Source of the DNA: Thoreauomyces humboldtii
Lineage: Eukaryota > Chytridiomycota > Chytridiomycetes > Spizellomycetales > Powellomycetaceae
Assembly (NCBI GenBank): GCA_027596035.1
Contig: JADGJA010000368.1
Coordinates: 1 to 21,341, forward strand
DNA length: 21,341 nt
Direction: 5' to 3'
Shown piece by piece: positions 9,245 to 20,015 of the stretch (position 1 is its first letter; the number at the start of each line of letters is the position of its first letter). Both the position numbers and the translations under genes were made by a program. A model generated the notes under the pieces. That model saw nothing but the letters and a program-made list of their open reading frames with translations. It was not told the origin of the DNA and made no database searches.

Positions 9245-12200
9245 ATGGAAGGTGTGAGAACGGCGGACCCTCCATCACCTGCACCAGCCAGGGACGAGGA
9301 TGGCAGCGAGGGAGAGGACTCTCAGGCAAGAAAAGTGGTATGCTCACTATCTATTGTGGCATATCACTCTACTGTGAGGCGGTAGTGCTCACTCAGAGAG
9401 CGGTCTGCAGGCGTCTGACGATGAATCCGGCGAGGATACCGCACGACCTTCCAAAAAGATTGGGGTTGGTTTTTCTTAGGTCGATATGAGCAGATGGGCG
9501 GAACTGATCTCACCCATATCATCAGGTGTACAGCGATGACGACGACGAATCGGATGACCCCTCGGATGAAGAAATGACAGAAGCCGACAAACGCTTCATT
9601 GTCGACGACGAAGGCGAGGAAGATGAAGAAGATGTGCCAACTAGCCAAACCCCAAGTCGAGACCGAAGACGTAAACGCAAGCGGCGGAAGAGAGAGATCT
9701 CAGAGAGCGAGAGCGATCTGGACGCGGAAGACCTTGAACTGGTGCACGAAAATTCGGGAGGCACCAAGAAGTTCAAGCGTCTCCGACGCAAAGCCGACGA
9801 CGACGATGTGGCAAAGATCTTCTCGGATGACGACGAAGCACCAGGGCGCGAAACTCACCAGCGCGACCTGTACGATGAGGACAACATGGAAGACTTCATT
9901 ATTGACGATGACGAAGGAGAAGGAGCCGAGGTGGACAGAATACCAAATCCTAGGAAGGTGAAACAAAGCATGGGCGCAAACCTCGGACGCAGCATGGGAA
10001 TCTCCGACGAGCAGTGGCATGAATACAACAACCTATTTGACTGCGAGATGGACTACGGATGGGCTCTTCATGGCAAGGTCAGTTGGCTATAAAGACAATT
10101 TTTACGTGGAGCGAATCTTTATCTCAAAGAATCTCCCGCAGCCTGATTTCATGCATCTGGAGGAGAATGACGAAGACGCACCCAGTCTCAAGGACAAAAC
10201 TTTGAAACTCACCGATGTATGTAGTATACACCTCCATGCTCATCTTCATACATCGTCCTGACAACTTTTCCGCATAGATCTATGAGCCTTCTGAAATCGC
10301 AGAAAAACTTCTTACGGACGCCGACGAGATTATCCGATTAAATGATTTGCCTGAGCGCTTTCAGGTATGCCAATAAGCATGCCTTGTGTTGTCTTTTCTC
10401 TAATTCGAGTATTCTACTAGTTGCGCGGTGATATGCCCATTCCTGAACCTGGAGAGCTGGAGAGAGAAGCCATATGGATTGCACGTCAGCTCTTCCTCGA
10501 GAAGCACGTCAGTGGAGACGCCAATGAAAGCCATCCCGTTGTGCAGTCGATCGTGAAAGTTCTGACTTACTTTCGTGGAGAGGACCAAAAAGGAGACCGA
10601 CCTCACTTTGAGGTACCGTTCATCTTGGCCCACCGACGAGACTATATCGATGGGCTGCTCGACAGAAACGATCTCTGGAGAGTATACGACTTGGACTTCC
10701 AGTTTGTGGCGTTCGAAAACAAGAAGAAGAGCGTTCTTAGCCTCTACAAGGATATTGCCCGATTGTCGCCAGCAGCCGCGCAGGACGCTTACGTGGAGGA
10801 GCTACTTTCCCGGGCTTGCGGTCCAGAGGACATTATGGACGTCTCACTATACATCCAACTTCAATACGGGCATGAGCTTGCGCAGGCGGAGCAATCGCGC
10901 CGTCAGACTTTCAAACGCGCACGGAGACAAACCCCGTACGACATTGCTCGACAGGCCGGGATACCAGAACTCGTAAAGATGTTTGCTTGTGATGCTCGTC
11001 AAATCGGGTCCAACATGAACGCTGGCGCCGAGAAAGGCTTGTCACCAGCACTGACACCTTTGGAAGCAGCGGCCAATTTTGTTAACGGTCCCTTCAACAC
11101 GGCGGAAAAGGCTCTGGAAGCTGCCCGGATGATGCTTGCACAGGATATGGCCGTGGACCCAATGTTCCGTGCATTTGTGAGGAAAGTCTACTCATCTGAT
11201 GCCACGCTCACCGTCTCACCTACAAAAAAGGGGAAAATTGAGATCGACCACCGCCATCCATATTATCCTTTCAAATATCTATCCAATAAGTATTTGTGGG
11301 AGTTTACGGACGGTCAGTTCCTACAAATTCACAAAGCCGAACAAGAGGGCCTCATCGAGACCGAGGTCCGGATCTCGGCGGAGCAGGAGTTCTTTGATGA
11401 TATCGTGAAGCGAGGGTCTTTCGCCTCGGGATCCGATTCCGATGTGGCGTGGAATGCGGAAATTCGCAAGATTCTTGATCGTGCTTGCAGGGAGTCGCTG
11501 TTCCCGCAAATCGTTAAATGGCAGAAAGAGCGTTTGGCTGCCAGTGCGAGGGACTTCGTCGCTTTGCGCTGTCAGATGGCTCTGGAAGAAGTAAGAACTT
11601 TGAATGTCGATTCACAGCGTGGGCACACACACTCACCACCACCGATTTGAATTGTAGAAAATCACCGTCGCGCCTTTGGTAGTTCAAGACCCTGAGTATG
11701 AAGACGAGTGGGATCCGAGAGTACTTGCTATCAGCTGGGGTGAAGGCGACTCGAACGCCGCTACGTGGAGTCTGGTCGTCAACGAAACGGGTGAAGTACT
11801 CCAGACTCTGAAACTCGACCGCTTCCGCGGACCCGCCGAACATCGCGGCCCAGACGTCGACGCTTTGATTGATATGATCAATACCCACAACCCCAAGATC
11901 GTAGCTATCGCTGGTTTCAAACCAAACACAAAGACGATTCTTCATCGAGCCGTCCAAGATATTTTGCAGGAAGCGTTACTGTCAGGTCGGTTGTCTGAAG
12001 ACCTCCAAGTCATCTTCGTGGATGACGACGTGGCTCGAGTGTATATGACTTCGGAAGTAGCCTTGCGGGATTATCCAGAGAAACACTACCCTCAACTCGT
12101 TCGGTACCTCGTCTCTCTGGCGCGTCGCGTACAGGATCCCCTCGCCGAGTTCGCTGGTTTGTTCGAAAAAGATATCATGAGCCTGAAGTTGCATCCCCTT

Positions 12201-14202
12201 CAGTATCTTATCGCCGAGGATAAGTACAACTGGGCAACGGAGAAGGCGTTTGTCAATGTCGTGAATGACGTCGGGGTTGACATTAATCTGGCCGCTCAGC
12301 ACGCACATCGAGCTGTTGTTCTTCGCTTCGTTTCCGGATTAGGTCCCCGGAAGGCGCAAGCATTCTTGAACAAAATCTCAAGATCAGTACGTAGCTTGAC
12401 TCGAGTACCATTTTGTGTTTAGTGACTTGTCTTTTAACCTTCTTGCTTCACCAGAGTGGTGCCGGCCGATTAGATGCTCGCGCTAACTTGATTCGGAATA
12501 AGATCACAGGAAAGCGCATCTTTATGAACTGCTCCTCCTTCATCCGTGTGCGAGAGCGGCATTTCCACGTCGGGACCCTGGACGTTTTGGACGACACGCG
12601 AATCCACCCGGAAGACTATGATCTCGCGCGAAAGATGGCAGCGGATGCTTTGGATTACGAGGATGCAGTTGTCGACGGGGAAGCCGATCAGTCAGTCCAC
12701 GTGAGCGATCTTATGAAGAGTCCAAAAGATTTACAGAAGCTCGCCCACCTTGCTCTCGATGAATTCGCCATGGAGCTGGAGCGACGGATGAAAGAGAAGA
12801 AGAAGATGGTGCTCCAAGATATCATGAAGGAAATCATGCTGCCCTTCGGCGATCGCCGCCGTCCCTTCGAGCCGGCCGGCCCCGCGGAGATCTTCACAAT
12901 GCTCTCCGGCGAAACGGACGATACGTTACCGGAGAATTCTGTCGTAGCCGTGCAAATTACTCGCGTCACGGACCGTCTCCTCAAGTGCCGTCTTAACTCC
13001 GGTCTCGACGGACTCATTCACATCCGACAAGTCCCCATTCCACCGCAGCAGCGTGAGCCACCGCAGACCCTTGTCGGCTTGTTCAGAGAAGACAGCCTGC
13101 TTCAAGCCAGGGTCATCCGCGTCGACAAAGAGCGGCTGACCGTGGAATTGTCCTTGCTCAACGTGTCCGCGGATGCGGGTCGCGAGGCTGTTCCGGTGGA
13201 TGCGCGCTTCGATCGAAGGAGGGAGGGCGATGAACTGGCTGCGCAACGAAACAGTACGCATGACCCGTCTATATTACGTCTACTTGACTGGACATTACTG
13301 ACTTCACTCGGCAGTCGACGTTCGAAAGGCCAAAACGAAGCAGGTTCGGCAAATTAACCACCCCTACTTCAAGCTCATGGACTACAAGGCTGCCATGCAG
13401 TACCTGGAAAACAAACCGGCGGGGTCAGTTGTCATCCGTCCGTCAACAAAAGGCAATGATCATTTTTCCATCACATGGAAAGTTGAGGGTCCTATCTGCC
13501 AGCACGTCGGTAGGAGCTCGAGTACACAGAAAGTCGGAAGCTTGCGGCTTACGTTCTGTTTCTGCATTGTCAGATGTCATCGAGTCCAACAAAGAGAACG
13601 AGATGGCTCTGGGCCGCGTGCTGACGATAGATGGCGAACGATATTCGGAAATCGATCAGATCATTGCTGAACTCATTGAGCCCACCAACCGACGTGTTCA
13701 GAATACCCTGACGCATCCCAAGTACCAACGGCGGAGCCTTGACGACATGAGTACGCTTTGATCAAGTTTTGTCGAACGCCGCGCAGATATTAACCCTTCC
13801 TCCTTGTTTTTTTCTTTTTTCCTTTTACCAGACCGGTTCATAGAAGAGCAGTGTGCGTCCACGCGACGTTCCTCATACGGCTTGATCCTAGCCCGTGACA
13901 AGCCCTGTCACCTCCAGCTAGTGTACAAACACCCACAAGCGCGCGGTCCACCCCACCACGAGCACGTGCAAGTCAGACACAAGGGGTACGTGTTCCGCAA
14001 GCGCATGTTCGGGTCTGTGGACGAGGTGTTACGATTTTTCAAGGAGGACGAAGCCAAGCGGGCCGCCGAAGCGGCCAAGGGACAGAGAGGAGGAGGGGAC
14101 GCGCATAGGAACGGGGGAGGTTATCCTCAGCAATCTGGTGGACCGCAGCCGTACCGAAGCGCGGCCCCGGCCCCTGGCCAGTATATGCACGGGAGAGTGT
14201 AG
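9245..14202 (+). CDS. SPT6: Transcription elongation factor Spt6
   Basis: Histone H3-H4 chaperone that travels with RNA polymerase II. Exons: 9245-9337, 9411-9464, 9526-10077, 10130-10216, 10278-10364, 10421-11590, 11658-12386, 12455-13253, 13315-13509, 13574-13750 and 13832-14202. Every junction is GT...AG and keeps frame; introns are 52-81 nt; total 1437 residues, usual for Spt6. In order: acidic N-terminus (about 10-225, many D/E runs plus a basic patch [10 protein letters not shown]); helical region through about 680; YqgF/RNase H-like fold from 702 ([16 protein letters not shown]); helix-hairpin-helix (about 880-950, [17 protein letters not shown]); death-like region; S1 domain (about 1082-1160, [18 protein letters not shown]); tandem SH2 (about 1205-1400) with phosphate-binding Arg in [10 protein letters not shown]; Gly/Pro-rich tail. 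The first exon is the least certain: the start at 9245 is chosen because it gives an in-frame acidic N-terminus. Convergent with Eaf7. Confidence 0.95.
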
Positions 14203-14671
14203 TTTATGCTTAGCGTTTTGCAAATCCGCCGCCTCTCGCGTTAAGAGTAACTTCTATTTTTCATCAACACATATCATTGGCCCGTCATGCGTGACGGGGG
14301 CCGCTTGACGCATACACGAACTTTTCTTGAAGATATGGGCAGGTCTGCCCGATTTTCGGACAGTAATCGTCTCGGTTACGGGTTGATGGTGAACGACGCC
14401 GACGGTTTCCCACGCCCGACAATCAATCCGGCACTTCGCAGACATCCTCTAGCCTTGTGGGATTGGGACTCGGTGATCGAGTCAGTCGTGCCAGTCGTGC
14501 ATTGGCTCTCGAGACATCTTCAAGAAGATACCACTGGCTATGTCTAGAACCAGAACAACGGGACCAACGACCATGATGAACGCGCATATGAGGGGCGCAT
14601 ACTGCGGACGTGGTGGACAAGGGTGATGAAGCCGTTTCGGTCAAGTGTTTTTTTCACGTCTTCATGTTTGC
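14203..14671. terminator. Convergent 3' region, Spt6 / Eaf7
   Basis: 469 bp between two convergent stop codons; it must hold both 3' untranslated regions and polyadenylation signals. An open frame of 86 codons (14287-14547, plus) has no recognisable domain and I do not call it a gene. A perfect 7-bp hairpin with a 4-nt loop (CCCGTCA-TGCG-TGACGGG) lies at 14281-14298, 79 bp past the Spt6 stop; a stem this short is expected about once by chance in a window of this size. Confidence 0.45.
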
Positions 14672-15369
14672 CTATGCGTTCCTTCGCGGTCGCTTGTTGG
14701 CGGTAGTCGGGGTGGCTGCTTGAGCTGTGCTGGCGGCTCTCGTCCGCCTGATGGCGGGTTCCGTTGAAGCAGCGGCAGCTTGGGCAGCCATCTCCTTTTT
14801 CGTCTGCTTCCTGGGTCTCCCTACGGCCCTTCGTCCCGGCGGTGCGTCCTCTTCGGCTCCGGATCCGGACCCGACGGCGGGGGCCTCGTCAGGGGCCGGG
14901 CTGGCGGCAACGGCCTTGCGGGTCTCTCCGATCATGTCCTCGAACTCGTCGGCGGGCAGGGAGAACTCTGCGACGACCTTAAAGGGATATCCGGCGCGCT
15001 TCTTGCGCGCCTCGAAGGTGATGTCGTCGTCCGTCTCGTCGGCCATGGCATCGAGGGCGGCGAGGTCATAGTAGTGGGAGAGGTGGGCCCAGAGTTCTGG
15101 GACGGGCACCAGGTTCCCGGTGTGGCTGCGCAGGTGCCTCTGGACGCTGACGATGCGAAAGTGCTTGTGGACGCCCAACGGACGGAACTTGATGACGGCG
15201 TCAAAGAGGTGCGTCTGACGGGAGGACAAGGGGATGAGATCGCGACGTCTCGCCAAGTTCAGCGATGGTCTGAGTTGGCAAAGGAACTTACCTCGATCTC
15301 TGGGGTCCACGCGAAACCGGGATGGTCTGGGACTGGGGACGCGGTGGGCTCCTTGGCGACTTCTGCCAT
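14672..15369 (-). CDS. EAF7: Eaf7/MRGBP-like subunit of the NuA4 histone acetyltransferase complex
   Basis: Small nuclear chromatin protein; in yeast Eaf7 works with Eaf3 and Eaf5 in NuA4, and human MRGBP is its counterpart. Exons 15369-15292 and 15214-14672, with a 77-nt intron (15215-15291, GTAAGT...GTCAG), phase 0. This start and splice produce the family hallmark across the junction: AWTPEIE-THLFDAVIKF followed by RPLGVHKHFRIVSV (residues about 20-50). A conserved helical segment ends near VPELWAHLSHYYDLAALD. The C-terminal half is low-complexity, Ala/Pro/Glu-rich, with basic AT-hook-like GRPRKQTKK and a final basic KRPRRNA that could serve as a nuclear signal. Total 206 residues, in the normal range. 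Without the splice, the frame reads back through intron sequence and loses the WTPE motif. Divergent from the R3H-SUZ gene. Confidence 0.85.
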
Positions 15370-16107
15370 TCCCCAGAGAGAGAGAACAGTCCAGCCGATT
15401 GGCCAAGGAAAGCACGGAATGCTGAAGGAGGTGTTCCTTGGCGCCACGAACTCGCTGTGGGATTGCAGGAGGGGTCGTCGCTTGGCTTCTCGGACGAACC
15501 CTGCCTTACCCCGACGCCGGAGAGGAGAGCGAGTGCAGCCATTTTTCTACCGGTACAGTAGTTGCAGGCCCAATTCTCTTTCGCCCTTTCACCATGTCGG
15601 CCCCCCACACACACACAGACACACACACGCATCACAATTAGACCGAAAGCGATCGCTCGTCTGTCCTTTGACGCTACGTTCACACCGCAATAAATCTTTC
15701 AGGGCAAAGGAAGAGCATTTCCACTCAATCGCCGTCCACCCGTCCGATCCTAACCGCTCAGAAACCAACCTCCTGTTCTGCTGCTTTTCGCTGCTAAAGT
15801 GGTGGTTCGCTTTGCTTTCGAACCCTCCTCGATCCTCTCTGCACTTGCCGGGCAGACCTCCGTCAATCTCTTCGTCACCTACGCTTCAAGCGTCACTTTT
15901 TCTGCTCATGCGTCATTATACCCGCTGTTAACGTACGACCAGTCTCCCGTCGTAAAGACTTGGATTGTCCTCCTCCTGTTAGCCTGAGATCGATTGTCTC
16001 ACGACGCCTTTCCAACAGACCTGACTTGCAACACCTGCATCTGGACAACTGTTATCTCGCTTGTATTCTTAAAACTTGTCCTTCCGGATTACCGTTTCAT
16101 TGTACCT
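15370..16107. promoter_or_regulatory. Divergent promoter, Eaf7 / R3H-SUZ gene
   Basis: 738 bp with no convincing gene. The plus strand is notably pyrimidine-rich from about 15540 to 16000 (CTCTTTCGCCC, TCCTCGATCCTCTCTGC and similar), as in fungal promoters and 5' leaders. A CA microsatellite lies at 15606-15628. No TATA element is obvious. Confidence 0.5.
15606..15628. repeat. (CA)n microsatellite
   Basis: CA dinucleotide run of about 11 units with a single G interruption, preceded by six C residues, in the Eaf7/R3H divergent promoter. Confidence 0.9.
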
Positions 16108-18306
16108 ATGGCAAACGCCGATCCACACAAAGTAAGGCGCACTTTGATGTCTGGTTAGCTTCACCGCAATCGTTTACAAAGCATATCGACCAGTTTGCAA
16201 CTCCTCAGCCCGATACTGTTCCAGTGGAGGATCCTACTCCTATGTCGCCCTCAGCTTCCGGCAGCGCGGGCGCTCCAAAGATCCTGAGGCGACCGACCGA
16301 TCCGGCTTCCACGATATCCCCTCCGACTCCCCAGGAGCACGACAGCGCCTTCAAGTCGGCAGCAGCAACATCAAAGGAATACACCAACGAAGAAGATCGG
16401 ATGACCGCCAGCTCACCGCCTTCCGTGGAAGTTGCAGAAGCGGCGGTTGACGCTGCGACAGACAACGGCGAGGTCGATCCGATCTTGAGCACTGCCGTGG
16501 GACGAATGAAAGACCGTCTTTTTGTCTTGAAGCTTGACAATCAGTGCGAGACATTCATCAAGGATGAGAGGTGACACCAAAGAAGAGCGCTTGGCCATTG
16601 CCATCGGACTGCTATTGACTGTCCTGCGCTTTGATCCCGTTAGCCAAACCTGCCTCGAGTTCCCTAGCATGAACTCTTACCAGCGGCTCATCATACATCG
16701 CATAGCTGTACATTTCAATCTTGTGCATGTGGCTGACTCCGCTCGCAAAGCGGTCTTACTTTATAAGAGTGATGAATCCAAGATGTAAGGGAATCCGCTG
16801 CCATCTTTGTGTCTTGCATGGCTGTTACTGATTCCTTGCTCCGAAATCAGCCCAGACGTCAGGCTTGCAGATATCGAGGTTGCCTCGGAGGTGCCGGCAT
16901 CCGCAACCTCGATGACCTCAGTGAAAATCATGCAAAGGCATCACCATCATGGACGAGGATCCCGCCATTCGAGTACCGATAGCGGCTCTGAGAGCGGTGC
17001 GGGTCAAAAGACGTACGAAGAGCGAGAGGCAGCGTACCAGGCAGCTCGAGCGAGAATTTTCCAGGAAGACGAGGAGTCGGATGCCTCGAACACATCGCGA
17101 ACATCCGGTCACACGAGCGCCGGTGGTAGCAGTGGCACCGGCAAGGCGACAGTTCGAAACGGCAAATCAAATCCCCGCAGTCAGCCGTCGAGACCCCGGA
17201 ATCCGCAAGGGTTCCCGCGTCCAAGAACTCAGTACGGGCAGCAGCAATACCTGGGAGAACTTCCTCAGCAATACCCCCCGACTGGCGATCTACCTAATGG
17301 TATACAGTACTATTCGAACGATACTTCCGCAGGCGCACAGCATCCTTCGCAGTCTTTCGATGGAATGTATGGGGTGCCACCAAACCAGAATTACTACCAG
17401 CCGGGTATGCCTCCGCCGCAAGGGTCTTACGCTGCCAACATGCCGTACGTAGACTGGAACGGCGTTCCTTACCCGGCACAGATGGGTATGCCAGGAGACC
17501 GAGGCATGTACGACCAAAGGACTGAGCAGCAAGATTCTTACGGGGCGCAACGGTACGCTCAGCACTATTCGGCTTCGGAAGGTGGAAGCGTGGGTGGCCA
17601 CAGAACAGGGGGGCCAAGGGGATCGGCGCACGGATTGAATCCTCAAGCGCAGGCGTTTACTTCGCAGTATCCGTCCTTGCGATCGGATGGAGTTGCTTTG
17701 CACTACTACCCGAACGCCAGTGCCGACCGGCAGCGTTCGGAGGCGGACCTGCAGAGTCCCCCCACTATGCCGCTCGTTGATCCAGCGTCCTGGGCGACCG
17801 TATGTGGAGAACATTCCATACGCACGCCCGTGGCTCCTATAGCCATGCACCACAACCACGGACCGCAGCCACCCTACCAAACTCAGCAGCAAAACAATCA
17901 TCATCACCACAACACCCGCCAAACCTCGCACCGTCTCCCGCAACACCCGCGGGAGTCAATATCCGGCCAACACCCAATGTATCATCCGTCTGGAGGTGGC
18001 CCTCCCGTATCCGCGTTGCACCAGCAGCAGTTCCCTGCGGATGCTTGGCCCGGCCCATCTTATCAGGGCAACGCTGGTCCTCCCCCGACGCAAAGAACGT
18101 CGAGCGCCCCGCCGCTTTCGTCGTCCCTACCCCAACGACCTCCGGCTGCGAGGGGACCGGCTTCAAGGCAGACCCAGCAGGCTGGCATTGGGAAGGCCGA
18201 CGCGGTCGCAGCCCTCGCCGCAGGCGTACGGGAAATGCGGATCGCTACAAGCGGCGGCAGCGTGATGCATGGGCGGTCCCCGGATGAGACGGTTCAGCAG
18301 GGATAG
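16108..18306 (+). CDS. R3H and SUZ domain RNA-binding protein
   Basis: Likely cytoplasmic single-stranded nucleic-acid-binding protein, related in layout to R3HDM1/2 and encore. Exons 16108-16131, 16209-16570, 16644-16784 and 16851-18306; introns of 77, 73 and 66 nt, all GT...AG and in frame; 660 residues. The start is the ATG at 16108 (MANADPHK), an eight-codon exon whose GTAAGG donor joins PDTVPVED in frame; the next in-frame ATG is at 16242. R3H domain about 104-185: GRMKDRLFVLKLDNQ, then after the splice FPSMNSYQRLIIHRIAVHF, holding the R-x3-H signature (R in YQR, H in IIH). SUZ domain about 200-247: SVKIMQRHHHHGRGSRHSST through EEREAAYQAARARIFQ. The remaining 400 residues are disordered, rich in Q, P, G, Y, N and H, like the prion-like tails of RNP-granule proteins. 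SUZ supports RNA binding in known members; the targets are unknown. Confidence 0.88.
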
Positions 18307-18460
18307 AAAAGCATCGTCCACGCACGTTTACTATTCTATGCTAGTGAAGCAGTAAAGTAGCATTTTTCCACTCTCCGACGGAAGTTCTCGTTTTCCGAAT
18401 AGAAATGTTCCAAGCGTTGGATAATTTTCGGACTTGTGCTTCCCCACATGCCTTCGTCTG

Positions 18461-19219
18461 TCATCTGTACAAGCTCACCCGACATGCTTTCAAAGCATTG
18501 GCGATCTCGCTCCTCCTGTACGGCCGCGTTGCGAGGGCAGTTGGCACGCCCTCTGGCATCTCGACCCACTCCACGCAGTCCACCCCCTTCTCCCGCAGGA
18601 CCCTTCCGCACTTTTCAAGGTGCTTGGCATCCTTTGCCGCAAAGGAGACGGTGTGCATGTGCGGCAGGTTGGCCGGGCTCGTGTAAGCCAGCGTGGAAGG
18701 ATCCGCTGCAAACGTCGTCAGGGCGAGCGTCGTCGCATGGGAGGCTTGCGTGAGGATGCTGAAGGGGGCAGAGTTCAGGGACGGGGCGCCGAATTCATTG
18801 AGACGCTTTTCATAGACGGGGAGTAGAGGCAGCGACGACGAAGAATTACCTCCCTAGTGGCCAATCGAGGATCTGAAAGGAATGGATAGAGAGGCAACCC
18901 AAGGGGGAAGGTATGATAACAGAAGTTCGCTGGGGGTTCATGGCCAAAAACGTCGCGAGAAGACACGTGGCATCATCTCCCCATGTCCCGGGACCCTGAG
19001 CTTTCATCTTACCGTGTGAAGATCTTTCCGCACGAACAGGTACATCGTCAACGGTTCCTCCTCGTGCGGCTTGACTGCTTCGGCGAGCGCCGGAGCTTGA
19101 GTTGTTGAGGCCGTAGTCATTGGACGTGGGATCGATGAGCGGAAAGAGAGTCCAGACGAGAAAGATCTGAGGAGGCTCGGTGCGACGATCCTAGAAACTT
19201 GATGCACGACGAATGCCAT
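18461..19219 (-). CDS. PTH2-family peptidyl-tRNA hydrolase-like protein, PTRHD1 type
   Basis: Exons 19219-19013, 18872-18850 (only 23 nt) and 18758-18461; introns of 140 and 91 nt, GT...AG. The splices are supported because they rebuild the family core: MYLFVRKDLHT + ILDWPLGS + ILTQASHATTLAL. Predicted 175 residues. The Gln and His of QASHA, conserved around the PTH2 active site, are present (Q81, H84), but the Lys-Gly-Lys of canonical Pth2/Bit1 is replaced by WPLGS, as in PTRHD1. The C-terminal half (VSFAAKDAKHLEKCGRVL, VEWVEMPEGVPTALATRPY) follows the PTRHD1 pattern, ending in KACRVSLYR. Residues 1-33 (MAFVVHQVSRIVAPSLLRSF...) have Arg and Ser and no acid, like a mitochondrial presequence. 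If the start were the later ATG (residue 34) that leader would be lost. Whether PTRHD1 proteins hydrolyse peptidyl-tRNA is not settled. Convergent with the R3H gene (154 bp). Confidence 0.82.
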
Positions 19220-20015
19220 GTAAATGAGCCATTTGAGCAGCAATCTTTGGGACAGGACAGCGGTTTTCCACAATTCGGTCCGATGCGGCCGGACAAAGTA
19301 TGACACTTCTGTCGAGCGAGTCGGACTTGGGTGATGTGATGGGAGGAGATTAACCTCAAGAACGCTGATTTGTCCCTTGAGATGCTAAATGAGATGCTGT
19401 CATTACTATTAAAGACAACAAACTTGGTGATATTTATAGCCGTCATGACCCCTTGAAGACGCCGATGAGGACTCCTTGAAGACGCCAATTAGTACTCCTT
19501 GAAGCCAATTAACACCCCTTGAAGACACCATTTACATGCAAAAGACGAGGAAAGACGAGGCAGACGCTTTCGAGCTCGCCCGCTTGAAAAAGGACTGGGG
19601 CACGAGTGCCGGTAAGGGCGAGCATCATTTCGCCCAGCAATTTACGGTTGTATCCACGAAAGAGGAGCAAGGCAGGAGGGAACGTGGGAAGGAATTGAAC
19701 GCGCGACGACCCTTGACCATGTACATGTACGCCTCTCGAATAGAGCATTACACGGCCCAATAAGATCATTCTTCCCGAACAGGGTTTCTTTTTTCGAGAG
19801 GGTTCTCGACTTATGTCCTCCCACTGTAGGCGCAAAGGGACTATCCCAGCGAGATACTGTAGGAACAGGTCAAGTCCAACCTTCCATCGCTTCCAAAGAT
19901 CGACGACTGCTATGCAGTAGGTTCTCTAATCTATTCTACGTTGCATGACCAAAAAAATAAGGCAAGAAAAGAAAAGAGGAAGAAAGCGTCCAGACCGTTC
20001 CCATGGACTTCTACT
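19220..20015. promoter_or_regulatory. Intergenic region between two minus-strand genes
   Basis: 796 bp containing the promoter of the PTRHD1-like gene and the 3' region of the membrane-protein gene. It holds an imperfect tandem repeat at 19449-19530. Open frames of about 100 codons on the minus strand (19509-19835 and 19117-19488) show no domain and I do not call them. A stretch with GAATTGAAC near 19692 looks like a reversed tRNA T-arm but does not fold (see rejected items). Confidence 0.5.
19449..19530. repeat. Imperfect tandem repeat, four copies of a ~23-bp unit
   Basis: The core CCTTGAAG recurs at 19451, 19474, 19497 and 19518 (spacings 23, 23 and 21). Three of the four copies continue as GAAGAC(G/A)CC; the third lacks the GACG. 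The unit also shares CCAATT/CGATG-like sequence between cores. It lies 230-310 bp upstream of the PTRHD1-like start codon. Confidence 0.85.

Noticed and set aside
14287..14547. 86-codon frame in the Spt6/Eaf7 convergent gap
   Set aside because: No recognisable domain and no splice or start context that stands out; it lies where two 3' untranslated regions are expected.
14780..15931. 383-codon plus-strand frame opposite Eaf7
   Set aside because: It is the antisense of the Eaf7 coding exon and intron; the opposite strand carries the conserved WTPE/RPLGVHKHFR motif.
18336..18611. 91-codon minus-strand frame after the R3H-SUZ gene
   Set aside because: It lies in another frame over the last exon of the PTRHD1-like gene, which has the conserved sequence.
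19642..19780. tRNA-like stretch on the minus strand (GTTCAATTC resembling a T-loop, with CTCT...GAGAG upstream)
   Set aside because: The bases flanking the T-loop-like motif (GCGCG and CCTTC) do not pair, the D-loop lacks GG, and no acceptor stem closes.
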